Positions 1 to 11,032 of a DNA stretch of 64,000 bases are shown one piece after another. The notes under the pieces are model-generated. The model was not told the origin of the DNA, searched no databases, and worked only from the letters and a program-made list of their open reading frames with translations. The translations under genes were made by a program, and so were the position numbers. How positions within the stretch are numbered: position 1 is the stretch's first letter; every line of letters begins with the position of its first letter. The DNA is taken from positions 213,501 through 277,500 of the forward strand of contig JAFEMH010002600.1 of assembly GCA_022495995.1 (NCBI GenBank), in the 5' to 3' direction. This stretch comes from Adenophora triphylla var. japonica (Eukaryota; Streptophyta; Magnoliopsida; Asterales; Campanulaceae).

Positions 1-350
1 AAGGAATATTCCGTCCCGGTTGCTCGAAACACATTGCAAAAAAAAACCTCCCAAACCGGTCCATATACCAAACACCCTTGCAAAAAAAAAAACCAAGGCT
101 CATGCAACACCTTTGCATTCATGCGCATTGCATTCATAAAATAAAATCCTAAATTATTACATTCCAAAAAAAAAAGAGTGTGCATGAAAAAAAAAAAAAA
201 ACAAACAAACATAAATAAAATCCTAAATTACTACATCCCAAAAAAAAAAAAAAAATGTGCATAAAACATACAAATCTCAATCCCAGTCATAAATCTCAAA
301 ATCTCGGAAAATCGAGTCTAAAAAAAAATCGGGGTAATCAATCGGAATCC

Positions 351-3300
351 CTAGCGCCCAGACGTGTCCCCCGGTTCCTCTTGCGACTCGGGCCCGCCTC
401 CTCGAGCCACGAAAATCTCGGGCTCGGAATCGTCCTCGTCTTCGAAGAGGCTCATCGGGACCAACCGGCACGCTCGATAGGGCAAGCCGAGATCTGCGAA
501 AAATCGTATCCGAAGGTGAAGGCGTCGGACTCTGCACGTACGAAGATGACCCGCCATGTTGCCATACGTGTCCCTGCCCGTGTGGATCCCAGAGAATGAC
601 GTGATCCGAAGGCGGCACCGCGCGAGGGATCAAGGAGAGGAGGCAAAAGGAGTCTCTGAGGAAGTCTGCGAGCGAATAGGGGAAGCCTCCCGTCGACGGG
701 CGCCGGCCGTGGTCGCCTCGCTCTAGCACGAGGAGCCCGCATGACGACCATCCTCCTGATGAATCTCTTGGCCCCGATCACTTGCTTCGTCGGCTTCTCG
801 ACGACCACCTCAGCTGCACAAAAGCAAAAGCATCAAAAAAAAAAGAAGTGATGCTAAAGATGATGAAACAAAAGAAAGAAAAGAAGGCGTAAAAGCCATA
901 CCTTCATACCCGGACGAGGCCGGAAAGCTCGTGGAAGTCGCTCGGGAGTGAGGGATCTGCACCCTCAATCGGACCCCATCCTGGATATAGGAAAAATCCG
1001 TCCGAGGGTACCGCGGGATCCCAAGCCCCTCCTATCCAGAACTTTGAGGCATCCTCGGCCTCCTCAAGACGAATGTCGCATATGGCTCAATCGCCATGAA
1101 GTCCGAGAAGTGCTGGCCTGCTCGGTAATCATCCCAGGCCACGGACCGATCGCTCGGGTGCATCATATTGGCGGGAGGCTCCACCGGTGTCCTCAAAGGC
1201 GAGTTCACGCCATGCTTTGGCGTGTCACCCTCTCTCCCGGATAATATGCATCGCGAGTCGGACCTCTCGGGAATCCTCCATTGCACGGTCCAAATCTCGG
1301 CGCCCTTCGGTGCGCCACCTCGAAGCGATCCCGGGGGAAGAATATCATCCCCTCATCTGTCTCGGCCTCCGTCGAAGGAAGGCAATCCGCGTACTGACGA
1401 GTCGTACGCCCCCTGGAGCTTATCTTCTCCCGGGCATGCTTGGACCAAGGCGCATGGCCGGATACGCCCGACGTACTCCATGCATTTGCCGCCACATCGT
1501 GACGTGGAAAAACTCCAACGCCCATTACACTGCGAAAGGTAAAAATCCAATCAATCCGGTCTGCAAAAGAAAAGTGCGTGCTCAAAAAAAAAAAAGAGGA
1601 AAGCAAAAAGAGCTTATACCTCCGGGGCAAACTCAAACGGTACAAAGAGCTCACTGGCCTTCATTTGTACCTATCGAGCAAAGTAAAGCTCACGCCCGGC
1701 CAGAGCCTCTCCCCACGAGACATCTCAGGCCGTCTCCATGTCCTCCAAGGACCTCGGCAGAGGCAAAGACCGCCGTCCCCTCGGCATGCCCAAAGGCGTG
1801 CTCGAAAAAGCAAACCACAAGAAGGCCACGGCAATCGATCGGCGCCTATCCTCTCCTCCCGGCCTCATAGCTCGCTATGGTCTCCACAATCTTGCCGTAG
1901 ACCACGGCATACTCCATCCCATCCCCTTTTTGGGAATAGGGGAAAATCCCGAAGAGCACTGCGGATCGGCATCGCGTAGCCATCCCGCCACTCAATCTTT
2001 GCGTCCATTAAAGGACAGGCCCGTAATCGCGGCGTAATCGGAGGGCGTAACCGTAGCCTCGCCCCGGAAGAAGTGGAAGGTGTGGGTCGCGTCCCACCGA
2101 TCTTTGCGCCCAGAGCAAACATCAAGCCCTTGCTCTTAGGGAACTTGACCGGCCCCCTCAAGCACTCAGCGAACTCCCGAGCCCCGTCTCAACAACAATG
2201 CTGTCTCGGACTCGGCAAAGCTCCTCGGTCCGCATTCGGAAGCCGGTCCCACAAGTCAATCACGGACTCCACTTGATCCTCGAGTCTTCATTTTGTTAAT
2301 TTGCTCCGTCACAAAACGGTTTCCGCCTGTAAAAGAAAAAAGGAGAGAGAAAAATGTCAAAAAAAAAAAAATTTGCATTTGCATTTACACACAAAAAAAA
2401 AAAAAAAAAAAGCATACACATGCATTAAAAAAAAAAAAAAATTTCGACGACATAACGACATACAATGAGCATAGCCCCATTTTTCTCACCAGAAAAGCAG
2501 GTTTTCGGCAAATCCCAATGCATTCATCAAAAAAAAAAAAAAGAAGATGCATTCCTACGGAAGTAAAAACTCCGTCCCATTTTCATAAAATAACATCCAT
2601 CATCTCAAAAAAAAAAATTTTGCATCTTACATGCAACGGGAGGAAAAATCCGTCCCACTTTTCAAAAAAAAAAAATATATTTATCCTAAACATACATACA
2701 TCCCATATTGGCAAAATGCCCATTCTTTCAAAAGCAAAATGCATGCATTGCATCATCACAATTCACAATAGTTCAAAAAAAAATGTGGCAAAAATGCCAA
2801 TTCTTTTCCCAAGCAAAATGCACATTTTGGGATACCCACAAATTCATTGCAACATGCATATCATCAAGATCAATATTCAATTTCGAAAAAAAAATCATCA
2901 TCAACATGCAAGATTCAAATTTCAAAAAAAAAAATCAAAGTCACAATTCACAATTTTCGAATTTTCACATGCAATTTTCGGATAAAAAAAAATGTGGCAA
3001 AAATGTCAATTCTTTTCTCAAGCAAAATGCACATTTTGAGTTACCCATATACTCATTACAACATGCATAGCATCAAAATCAAAATCCAAGGCCAAGAACA
3101 TGGTCATTTTCGAAATTATCAAAAAAAAAAAATCAAATCACCCAAAAATCAATGTCAAGCAAGAAATCGACAAGAGGATCAAGAGGATTCGAAGTATACC
3201 GTTCGGAGATGCGGATCCGAAGCCCAATGTTGCCAAGCATCGGGGTAGGGCTCTTCCGCAATCGATTGCGAAAGATTGTAATGCCTCCTCATCCGGACGA

Positions 3301-3367
3301 GCTCCAATCGTCTCTCCGCGACCGGGCCACGTCCTTGGCCTTGAAAAGCGCCTTCCCCGTGTTCCAT
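351..3367 (-). pseudogene. decayed antisense ORF of the Tat element
   Basis: Minus-strand coding potential is spread over several frames. A possible first exon starts at an ATG at 3367 and encodes about 60 charged residues (MEHGEGAFQG at its start). A T-rich (on this strand) intron-like stretch of roughly 800 bp follows, then GC-rich pieces near 2161-1865, 1286-1032 and 808-351. The last piece ends in an acidic run (FEDEDDSEPE). The frames do not join without small indels, so the gene is broken or the sequence carries indel errors. The composition is far more GC-rich than the AT-rich flanks. I do not recognise a domain with certainty. Antisense ORFs of unknown function are known from Tat elements, which is the main reason for this call. 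Confidence 0.4.
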
Positions 3368-3499
3368 TGCTCAAAAAATCGAAGAAATCGGAGGAATTTT
3401 CAAGCTTTTTGAGCAACAATGGCTTCCTTCTCTCGGTTTCTCTCTCTCTGCTCTCGTCTGTTTCAAAACTGAATGGGGAAGAAGAAAAGGGCGTTGGCC

Positions 3500-3543
3500 C
3501 TAATTAATACCCCTGGTTTTCAAACCCTATCCGCGCGGATAGG
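3500..3543 (-). promoter_or_regulatory. candidate promoter of the antisense ORF
   Basis: CCTATCCGCGCGGATAGG (3526-3543) is a perfect 18-bp palindrome. Reading the minus strand downstream, it is followed by a short inverted repeat (ggtttgaaaacc) and then a TATA-like stretch (tattaatta, about 3502-3509), about 135 bp before the proposed start codon at 3367. The same order of palindrome, short inverted repeat and TATA box is found in the element's own LTR promoter at 6770-6810. Confidence 0.45.
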
Positions 3544-3659
3544 ATTGCAAGGGTCAAAATGACCCTTTTGCCCCTTAAAATTTCAGGACTACGCAATTCG
3601 GTCCCGACTTGACGAGTTAACCAAAGTTAACCAAAGTCAGCCCCTTGTCAAGAAAGTCA

Positions 3660-5750
3660 CCCCCGGCAGTAAAACGTAAGACCGAGTGTCCCGAGAAAGA
3701 TAACGGATCCCGTATCTTTCATCAAAATCCTTCCCGGCAGTAAAACGTAAGACCGAGTGCCCCGAGAAAGATAACGAGATCCGTATCTTTCATCAAAATC
3801 ATCCGGCGAGTAAACGTAGACCGAGTGCCGAGAAAGATAACGGATCCCGTATCTTTCACCAAAATCAATCTCCGTGATGAAAGCGTAAGGCCGAGTGCCC
3901 GAGAAAGATAACGGATCCAGTATCTTTCATCAAAATCCTTCCGGCGATAAGCGTAAGACCGAGTGCCACGAGAAAGATAACGAGATCCCGTATCTTTCAT
4001 CAAAAATCTTCTACGGCGGTCAAACGTAAGCCGAAGTGCCCCGAGAAAGATAACGGATCCCGTATCTTTCATCAAAAATCATCCCCACGGCGGTCAAACG
4101 TAAGACCGATCTTCCCGAGAAAGATAACGAGAGATCCGTATCTTTCATCAAAATCTTCCCCGTGCGGTCAAGCGTAAGACCGAGTGCCCGAGAAAGATAA
4201 CGAGATCCCGTATCTTTCATCAAAATCATTCGGCGGTCAAACGTAAGACCGAGTGCCCGAGAAAGATAACGGATCCCGTATCTTTCATCAAAAATCATTC
4301 CCGGCGGTCAAGCGTAAGACCGAGTGCCCGAGAAAGATAACGAGATCCGTATCTTTCATCGAAATCTTCGGCGGTCGAACGTAAGACCCGAGTGCCCAGA
4401 AAGATAACGGATCCAGGTATCTTTCATCAAAATCAATCTCCGTGAGTAAAACGTAAGACCAAGGTGCCCCGAGAAAGATAACGGATCCCGTATCTTTCAT
4501 CAAAATCTTCCCGGCGGTCAAACGTAAGGCCGAGTGCCCGAGAAAGATAACGGATCCCGTATCTTTCATCAAAATCATTCCACGAGTCAAACGTAAGACC
4601 GAGTGCCCGAGAAAGATAACGAGATCCTCGTATCTTTCATCAAAATCATTCAAACGGCGATCAAACGTAAGACCGAGTGCCCCGAGAAAGATAACGGATC
4701 CCGTATCTTTCATCAAAATCATCCGGCGGTCAAACGTAAGACCGAGTGCCCCGAGAAAGATAACGGATCCCGTATCTTTCATCAAAATCATTCTCCGGTC
4801 AAACGTAAGACCGAGTGCCCCGAGAAAGATAACGAGATCCGTATCTTTCATCAAAATCCTTCGGCGGTCAAACGTAAGACCGAGTGCCCCGAGAAAGATA
4901 ACGAGATCCCGTATCTTTCATCAAAATCTTCCCGGCGATCAAACGTAAGACCGAGTGCCCCGAGAAAGATAACGAAATCCCGTATCTTTCATCAAAATCA
5001 TCAAGCGGCGGTCGAAGCGTAAGACCGAGTGCCCGAGAAAGATAACGGATCCCGTATCTTTCATCAAAATCAACGGCGATCAAACGTAAGACCGAGTGCC
5101 CCGAGAAAGATAACGAGATCCCGTATCTTTCATCAAAAATCATTCCCGGCAGTCAAAGCGTAAGACCGATGCCCCGAGAAAGATAACGAGATCCCGTATC
5201 TTTCATCAAAATCATTCCCGGCAGTAAAACGTAAGACCGAGTGCCCCGAGAAAGATAACGGATCCCGTATCTTTCATCAAAATCATTTCCCGGCAGTAAA
5301 ACGTAAGACCGAGTGCCCCGAGAAAGATAACGAGATCCCGTATCTTTCATCAAAACCTTCCGGCGAGTAACGTAAGACCGAGTGCCCCGAGAAAGATAAC
5401 GAGATCCCGTATCTTTCATCAAAAATCATCCCCCGGCAGTAAAACGTAAGACCGAGTGCCCCGAGAAAGATAACGAGATCCCGTATCTTTCATCAAAATC
5501 TTCCCCGGCAGTCAAACGTAAGACCGAGTGCCCCGAGAAAGATAACGGATCCCGTATCTTTCATCAAAAATCATCCCCCGGCAGTCAAACGTAAGACCGA
5601 TCTTCCCGAGAAAGATAACGAGATCTCGTATCTTTCATCAAAATTACCCCCGGCAGTCAAACGTAAGACCGATTTCCCCGAGAAAGATAACGGATCCCGT
5701 ATCTTTCATCAAAATCATCCAACGGCAGTCAAACGTAAGACCGATTTCCC
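3660..5750. repeat. tandem array, about 29 units of about 72 bp
   Basis: Each unit contains a taagaccgagtgcc-like segment and a near-palindrome running from gaaagata to tatctttc around a GGATCC core. The eight-base arms are perfect inverted repeats in nearly every unit. The linker between units varies (cggcggtc, cggcgatc, cggcagta, cggcgagt), and some units have gagatcccg in place of ggatcccg. Runs of open frame on the minus strand are a by-product of the repeat. The position, just upstream of a 3' LTR, matches the hypervariable 3' UTR of Tat elements, which is known to seed satellite DNA. Confidence 0.9.
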
Positions 5751-5959
5751 AGACGAATACGTCTGATTTTCCCCAGCCAAGGCTAACAAAATCCCCAGCA
5801 AAGTTAACGGAATCCCAAAAGCCAACGGAATCTCGAGTAGTTCTCGAACTACGAAAGGGCTTGATTCCCACTAGGGATACGTAGGTAGCCTATCATTAGG
5901 TCCAGCCCCTCGACCAAAACGGTCACCCTCTCCTTCGGCAGCAGACAAAGTCCACCGAA

Positions 5960-6345
5960 AGGCCATTTCAAATTAAGGTCCGAGGCACCTAAAAAGCCAT
6001 CATCATCAAGGTCCGAGTCACCAAAAACGCCATCATCATCAAGGTTCGAGGCACCTAAAACGCCATCTCCAAGGTTCGAGGCACCTAAAACGCCATCTCC
6101 AAGGTTTGAGGCACCTAAGACGCTATCACTAGAAAAACGATAAATCACAAAAATCCCCAGCAGAGCGGATAGCCATCAGACCGAAAATGATCATTCCTAT
6201 CCCCGGCGGGCGGATAGCCATCGAATAGAAAATGGTCATCTCTTATCCCAGCGAGTTTCTTTCCAGCCAGCATTGCTGAACTCGTTCTTCGGGTTCGAGG
6301 CACCTAAAATGCCATCATCTCCAGGGTCAAAGACCCGAACTACGG
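5960..6345. repeat. short tandem repeat, units of about 30-36 bp
   Basis: About five head-to-tail units contain gaggcacctaaaa followed by cgccatc and a variable number of atc or tcc triplets (about 5970-6130). One further unit lies near 6297-6330. It is a second, smaller repeat field between the main array and the LTR. Confidence 0.75.
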
Positions 6346-6483
6346 CGCTTGATTCCCATTCGGGATACGTAGGTAGCCTATCGCTAGGTTCAGCCACCCG
6401 ATCACTCGATCATCTGCCAAATATGGAGCCTTACTCTTATCGACTGACCCGCTTCCTTCGAAGCGCCGTCGCCAGGGGCTACT

Positions 6484-8207
6484 TGTAAGTGCTCCAATTT
6501 GAGCTTGTTAGAATTTTCGTTAGAAAATTAACGAAAGTCATAACAATTACTAACATTCCTAACAATCCTAACTTTTCTAACAAAGTAAGGGTAAAATGGG
6601 CATTGCTATTTAGAGTTAAACCTTCCAAGGAATCTCAAAAAGCAAAAGAATTAAGAAAATCCGAAAGCGACAAGTTGAAAAACATTTTCTGCTTTGAGAT
6701 TTTGAATTTTATTCCTTGTGTCCAAAGCTGGAGCTGCATTTAATGAACGGTGCACGCCAAGCGAGACCAATCCGCGCGGATGACTTTTTAAAGTCAGGAG
6801 GGCTATAAATTGAGCCCTCCAGTCACAAGAAAAGGAGCCACAACACATTTTGCACCGAACCTCTGGCGAAATATAGAGAGAAAACAGTGAGAATTCACTT
6901 GAATTGTCACCATTTTCTCTCCAATCTTTCCCAATTCATACTCATCCACTCACTCTCATATTAAAGCCCCAAACACTCATACACTCAAGCCAAACACTCA
7001 AGAACACAAGGAAGATTGGTAAACCCTCCTTCTCCTAACCTTAAATCTCATCCATGCATGCATCTTCAAACTACAAAATGTAGTTCCTTCATCTTCTTGC
7101 TTTAGATCTAAGAAGATCACCATGGAAAACCATCTCCATGGATGATCTTCTACAAAGATCAACATTATTTTCAAGTTCTCTTACTTTCTTGCAAAGAAAA
7201 CTCATTTTCAAAACCCTAAAAACCATTTTCAAGCATAAAATCTCATTTTCAAAGGATAAAAATCCCCTTCCCAAGCAAATGAAATGCTTAGTCCTAATGT
7301 ACCCCAAGGATGGTTTGGTATAGTTGATTCACCACTAAAATGTCTAGTGATCACTAACCAAAACCTAGGGAAATGGGGACAAGCATGGATGCAAAACCCC
7401 CTTTAAAATCATATTCTCCTTCTTGGGAAGTTGCTGTCCAGTAGCAATTTTCCCAGACATCAGTCCATTGTCTTAATTTTTGGACACAGATGAACTTGGA
7501 ATTTGGTGTTGACTACAAAACACTTTTTGTAGCCAACATCCAGAGATTTCCAGACATATTTTTACTTTATTTTTTGGGTGAGTAAAACTCCTCTTTTCAA
7601 ATTTTCTTTCAGAGGCTAGTTCATCAGCTTCTGGGAATCCAGATCTCATATCTGAGATTTCCAGAAGGTTTTGACCCCTCAAATCTTCTCCAAAATGGAA
7701 AATTCCTTCGCACAAACCTTATTTAAGGTGTCTAGAACAACTTTCATTCTCTGAGTTTATCCAGATTATGAAGTTTTAAGACCCTTGAATCCATTTCAAA
7801 ATCAAAGGTCCACTGCCTTTTTCATTCTGGCAGAAATAGCTCTCAACTTCAAAAGGTCTTTTAAGTACCAAATCTCAATACAAAAATCCCCCAAAAAATC
7901 ATGGGATCAGTTTAAAGTCTTGAAAAGATATCCCTATTTTTACTTTTCTGAGTTTCAAAGTATTTTGGCCAAAACACACACACACACACACAAATGATTT
8001 TCAGCTTGGAAGACTCGTTTTACGAGGCATTTCGGGTGCACACTAACGTCCTTCCCGGCGTGTAACATGACCTCCGAACCTAAATCTCTGATCTCGGGCT
8101 TTTTTCAAAGTTTTGGCCCTCAAAATTAAAATGGCGTGGCGACTCCGTTTCGTTGATTTTTTCAAACAAAAATGGGAAAATTTTCGACACAATCACACAT
8201 CATCACA
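6484..8207 (+). mobile_element. Tat-type LTR, full length (1724 bp)
   Basis: It starts TGTAAGTG and ends CATCACA. The limits come from an independent solo copy at 42406-44166 that has a perfect 5-bp target duplication. A TATA box lies at 6804-6810, which sets the direction as plus. The LTR contains a CA microsatellite (about 7974-7992) and, near its 3' end, the motif tggcgactccg (about 8139), which looks like a primer-binding site for tRNA-Arg even though it is inside the LTR. The internal region lies to the left, so this is the 3' LTR. Confidence 0.85.
6770..6810 (+). promoter_or_regulatory. LTR core promoter with palindrome
   Basis: A perfect 12-bp palindrome ATCCGCGCGGAT (6770-6781) is followed by the inverted repeat gactttttaaagtc (6782-6795) and TATAAAT (6804-6810). 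The TATA box sits inside a further inverted repeat, gggc...gccc. The solo LTR keeps the order but has tccgcgcgga. Confidence 0.65.
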
Positions 8208-8513
8208 ACCCAAAAAATCATGGGATCAGTTTAAATCCTTAAAAAGAGTTCCCAATTTTTACTTACCTCAGTTTCAACTTATTTTGGCCAAAACACACAC
8301 ACACACACACACACACACAACAAAGGATTTTGAATGTTTGGAAGACTCGTTTTTACGAGGCGTTCCGGGTGCACACTAACGTCCTTCCCGGCGCGTAACG
8401 TGACCTCCGAACCCAAATCTCTGATCTCGGGCTTTTTTCAAAGTTTTGGCCCTTAAAACAAAAATGGCGTGGCGACTCCGTTTGATTTTCAAAAAAAAAT
8501 CGGGTACATCACA
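8208..8513 (+). mobile_element. 5'-truncated second Tat LTR
   Basis: This repeats the last 300 bp or so of the preceding LTR (from cccaaaaaatcatgggatcag through the CA repeat and tggcgactccg) and ends again in CATCACA. It abuts a copia LTR that lacks its first nucleotide. Confidence 0.75.
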
Positions 8514-8826
8514 GTGACGCCAGTTACTGACATTTGGGAGCGTCCGCTCCCATGGAGGGGGAGCATCCGCTCCCAATGTGCCAAATTACGTACAAAGTTT
8601 CTGGAATTGGGGAGCGTCCGCTCCCAGGGAGGGGGAGTGTCCGCTCCCAGTGTCGAACAGATTTAGTTTTCTTTTCTTCTCACGTCTGTTTTGGCCTAGA
8701 GTTGTTGATTTGGAATATGATTGTTTTTCCTTTTATCTTTCCTGTTCCTAAAACTATGTTACTATATATTTCCTCCTTGAGAGAAGAATAAACACATGAA
8801 ATTCTAACCCAAATTAAATTCCTACA
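8514..8826 (+). mobile_element. copia LTR, left over from a duplicated block
   Basis: It matches the 3' LTR at 32225-32538 except for a missing first T and a few substitutions. It is followed by the same CTAAC and the same flank, so it is the left edge of a duplicate of 32226-34305 rather than an independent insertion. Confidence 0.85.
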
Positions 8827-8945
8827 CTAACAATATTCAACAAAACGAAAGGGTAGAACCGTAGAAATATATGACAAGTGACAAATGACAAATGACAAAT
8901 GAGGGTACAACCAAATTTTCCCTGCAAGTGATGGTCCTCTAAAAC

Positions 8946-9486
8946 TAGGGCTGTTACACGAAATGAGCCGGCTCGAGCTCGGCTCGGGCTCGACTCGAAA
9001 AAAGCTCGAGTTCGAGTGGGCTCGACTTGAACTCGAGCTTGAGCTCGAACCGATTTTTAAGCTCATCATTTTTTCGAGCTCGGCTCGTGTTCGGCTCGTA
9101 TGTTCGACGAGCTCTGTTCGAGATCGACTCGTTTGAACTCGACTCGGGCTCGGCTCGTTAAAAGCTCGAATGAATTTTAGTATATATATATATATATAGA
9201 GTATATATATATATATAAGCTCGTTTAGGCTCGAGTTCGATTACAACTCGAATTAGGGCTCGATAAAGCTCGTTTGATTTCAGATTTTTTTCAAAAAATA
9301 AGTCGAAGCTCGAGCTCGGCTCGTTAATACTTGAGTTCGAGCAGCTCGCGAAAAGCTCGCGAGCCAGCTCGCGAAAAGCTCGAAACTTGATTCGAGCCGA
9401 GCTCGAGCTCGTTTAAAAGTTAACGAGCTCGAACTCGAACTCGAAACTTCAAAAGCTCGGCTCGGCTCGGCTCGTTTACAGCCCTA
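8946..9486. mobile_element. non-autonomous hAT element, copy A
   Basis: The ends are TAGGGCTGT and ACAGCCCTA. An 8-bp duplication TCTAAAAC flanks it (8938-8945 and 9487-9494). The uninserted site (gtgctctaaaacttgaaag) is present at about 15093 and 63873. The body is dominated by gctcgag and ggctcg motifs with a central TA microsatellite, and no coding sequence is seen. The 8-bp duplication with a TAGGG terminus indicates hAT. Confidence 0.85.
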
Positions 9487-9840
9487 TCTAAAACTTGAAA
9501 GATAATGGTTTTGTTCACCAAACAAATAAATTGCCTAATAGTTTTATTAAACTTTGGTTCTAACTATTGTCTAACTGTTATTAGAACTCTTTTTCTTTGT
9601 TCACACAATGTGGACAGAAAAATTATGACGTGACTAAGAATATAATTTTGACAAAACTAATTATATTTTGACCAAATAAGTTAAATAAAAATTTTTTATT
9701 TTAATAAAAATCTAAAAATTATTATTGTAAATATTGTTAATCGTGATAAAATAATAATTTTTTTATTTTTTTAGGATCATTATCACTATTTTTCTTTAAA
9801 ATCTTGATCAAAATGCAATCAAATTGACCAAAATCATATA

Positions 9841-10526
9841 CTCCCTCCGTCCCACCAAAAGTGATACCAAAAAAATGGGCACACAGATTAAGGAATATTA
9901 ATAAAATAAGATAAAGTTGAGATAAAGTACAAAAATTAGGAGAGGTTTCAGTTCTTTAATTTTTGGCTCCAAAATCCTAATCTCAAACTTCAAATATTTA
10001 CTAGGATTACATCATTTAACAGGGAAGTGACTTCCCTCCAAATTTCAAATTACATCAAAAAAGTTTGAATCTCCCACTAATAAATTACAACATTCCATAA
10101 ATAAGACCCACCATTATAATAAATTCTTAAACCCATTACCAAACCAAGAACAGAAAAAGAAAACCAAAATGGCCATTTCCAAAGACAAAAGGTTGTTGAT
10201 TGGGCAGTTCTTAGCAGTTTCAGCCAAAAAGGGAATGCTTCCAAAAGCCAAAGTTGAAGAAGCTATGCTCCAGTTTGGTATAAGCAGGCCCTCAGTCTTC
10301 AGGTTCTGGAAGAGGGTAAGGAATCAGATGCGGCTTGGACTCCCAATTGCTTTGCCTTCAAGAAGAGGAGGTATTAATGCACATAATAAAATTAAAGTAG
10401 ATCTTTCAAATCTCAAAGCAATACCATTTCATAAAAGAGGTACAATTCGAAATGTCGCAACTGCAATGGGGGTAAGCAAGAGTACAATTTTCAGATGGAA
10501 AAAATCTAAGGTGATCAGACCACATA
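9841..10526 (+). mobile_element. mariner element, 5' part only (copy A)
   Basis: It starts with CTCCCTCCGTCCC after a TA and is nearly identical to 33618-34305. It is cut after the sequence encoding VIRPH by the start of a Tat LTR fragment at 10527. Confidence 0.9.
10169..10526 (+). pseudogene. mariner transposase, N-terminal fragment
   Basis: About 119 codons match the N-terminus of the transposase at 33946, covering the two helix-turn-helix-like parts (PSVFRFWKR and KSTIFRWKKS). The frame then enters the Tat LTR and stops at once (TGA at 10529-10531). The whole catalytic domain is missing, so this copy cannot make an active enzyme. A DNA-binding fragment could in theory act as a competitor, but nothing in the sequence shows expression. 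Confidence 0.9.
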
Positions 10527-11014
10527 TGTGATGATGTGTTGCCTTTTTCGCGGGAAAAATTCGATTTTTGCGTTTCTTTGAAAAACCAAATAAAACCGGA
10601 AAAAACGGAGTCGCCACGCCATTTTAATTTTGAGGGCCAAAACTTTGAAAAAAGCCCGAGATCAGAGATTTAGGTTCGGAGGTCATGTTACGCGTCGGGA
10701 AGGACGTTAGTGTGCACCCGACGCGCCTCGTAAAACGAGTCTTCCAAGCTGAAAATCATTTGTGTGTGTGTGTGTGTGTGTGTGTTTTGGCCAAAATAAG
10801 TTGAAACTCAGAAAAGTAAAAATTGGGATATCTTTTTAAGACTTTAAACTGATCCCATGATTTTTTGGAAGATTTTTGGATTGAGATTTGGTACTCAAAA
10901 GACCTTTTGAAGTTGAGAGCCATTTCTGCCAGAATGAAAAAGGCAGTGGACCTTTGATTTTAAAAGGGATTCAAGGGTCTTAAAACTTCATAATCTGGAT
11001 AAACTCAGAGAATG
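10527..11014 (-). mobile_element. Tat LTR fragment, minus strand
   Basis: It begins TGTGATGATGTG, the reverse complement of the LTR 3' end, and runs through the GT microsatellite to aatgaaagtt, where similarity to the solo LTR stops. About 18 bp of unmatched sequence joins it to GH1 exon 9. Confidence 0.85.
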
Positions 11015-11032
11015 AAAGTTAAGAGTGAAAAA

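Larger units (their letters stand above)
1..6483 (+). mobile_element. 3' internal part of a Tat-lineage Ty3/gypsy retrotransposon, 5' part outside the window
   Basis: This stretch lies immediately upstream of a plus-strand LTR (6484-8207). It holds a GC-rich decayed gene on the minus strand, an A-rich intron-like section (about 2330-3130), a long tandem array (3660-5750), a shorter repeat group (5960-6345) and a purine-rich tract ending cgccaggggctact just before the LTR, which fits a polypurine tract. A motif gggatacgtaggtagccta occurs twice (about 5873 and 6362). An antisense ORF plus tandem repeats in the 3' untranslated region is the known layout of Tat/Ogre elements. No gag-pol is visible, so the lineage call rests on layout rather than on a reverse transcriptase. 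Confidence 0.6.

Noticed and set aside
1..3500. Bacterial contamination suggested by GC-rich sequence
   Set aside because: It is continuous with a plant LTR element, has A-rich intron-like parts and no bacterial gene order.
3722..5422. Repeated minus-strand frames with MKDTGSVIFLG-type units
   Set aside because: By-product of the 72-bp tandem array; frames shift between units, so it is not a repeat protein.
3660..5750. CRISPR-like regular spacing of palindromic repeats
   Set aside because: Units are contiguous with no unique spacers, no cas genes, and the host is a plant.
8139..8160. tRNA gene or true primer-binding site at tggcgactccg
   Set aside because: Only an 11-bp match; no cloverleaf, and the TSD-flanked solo copy shows it lies inside the LTR. 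Kept only as a finding.
8827..9069. Ser-run frames in the gctcgag-rich element (also 32539-32781)
   Set aside because: Arise from agctcg repeats of the hAT element; no conserved domain.
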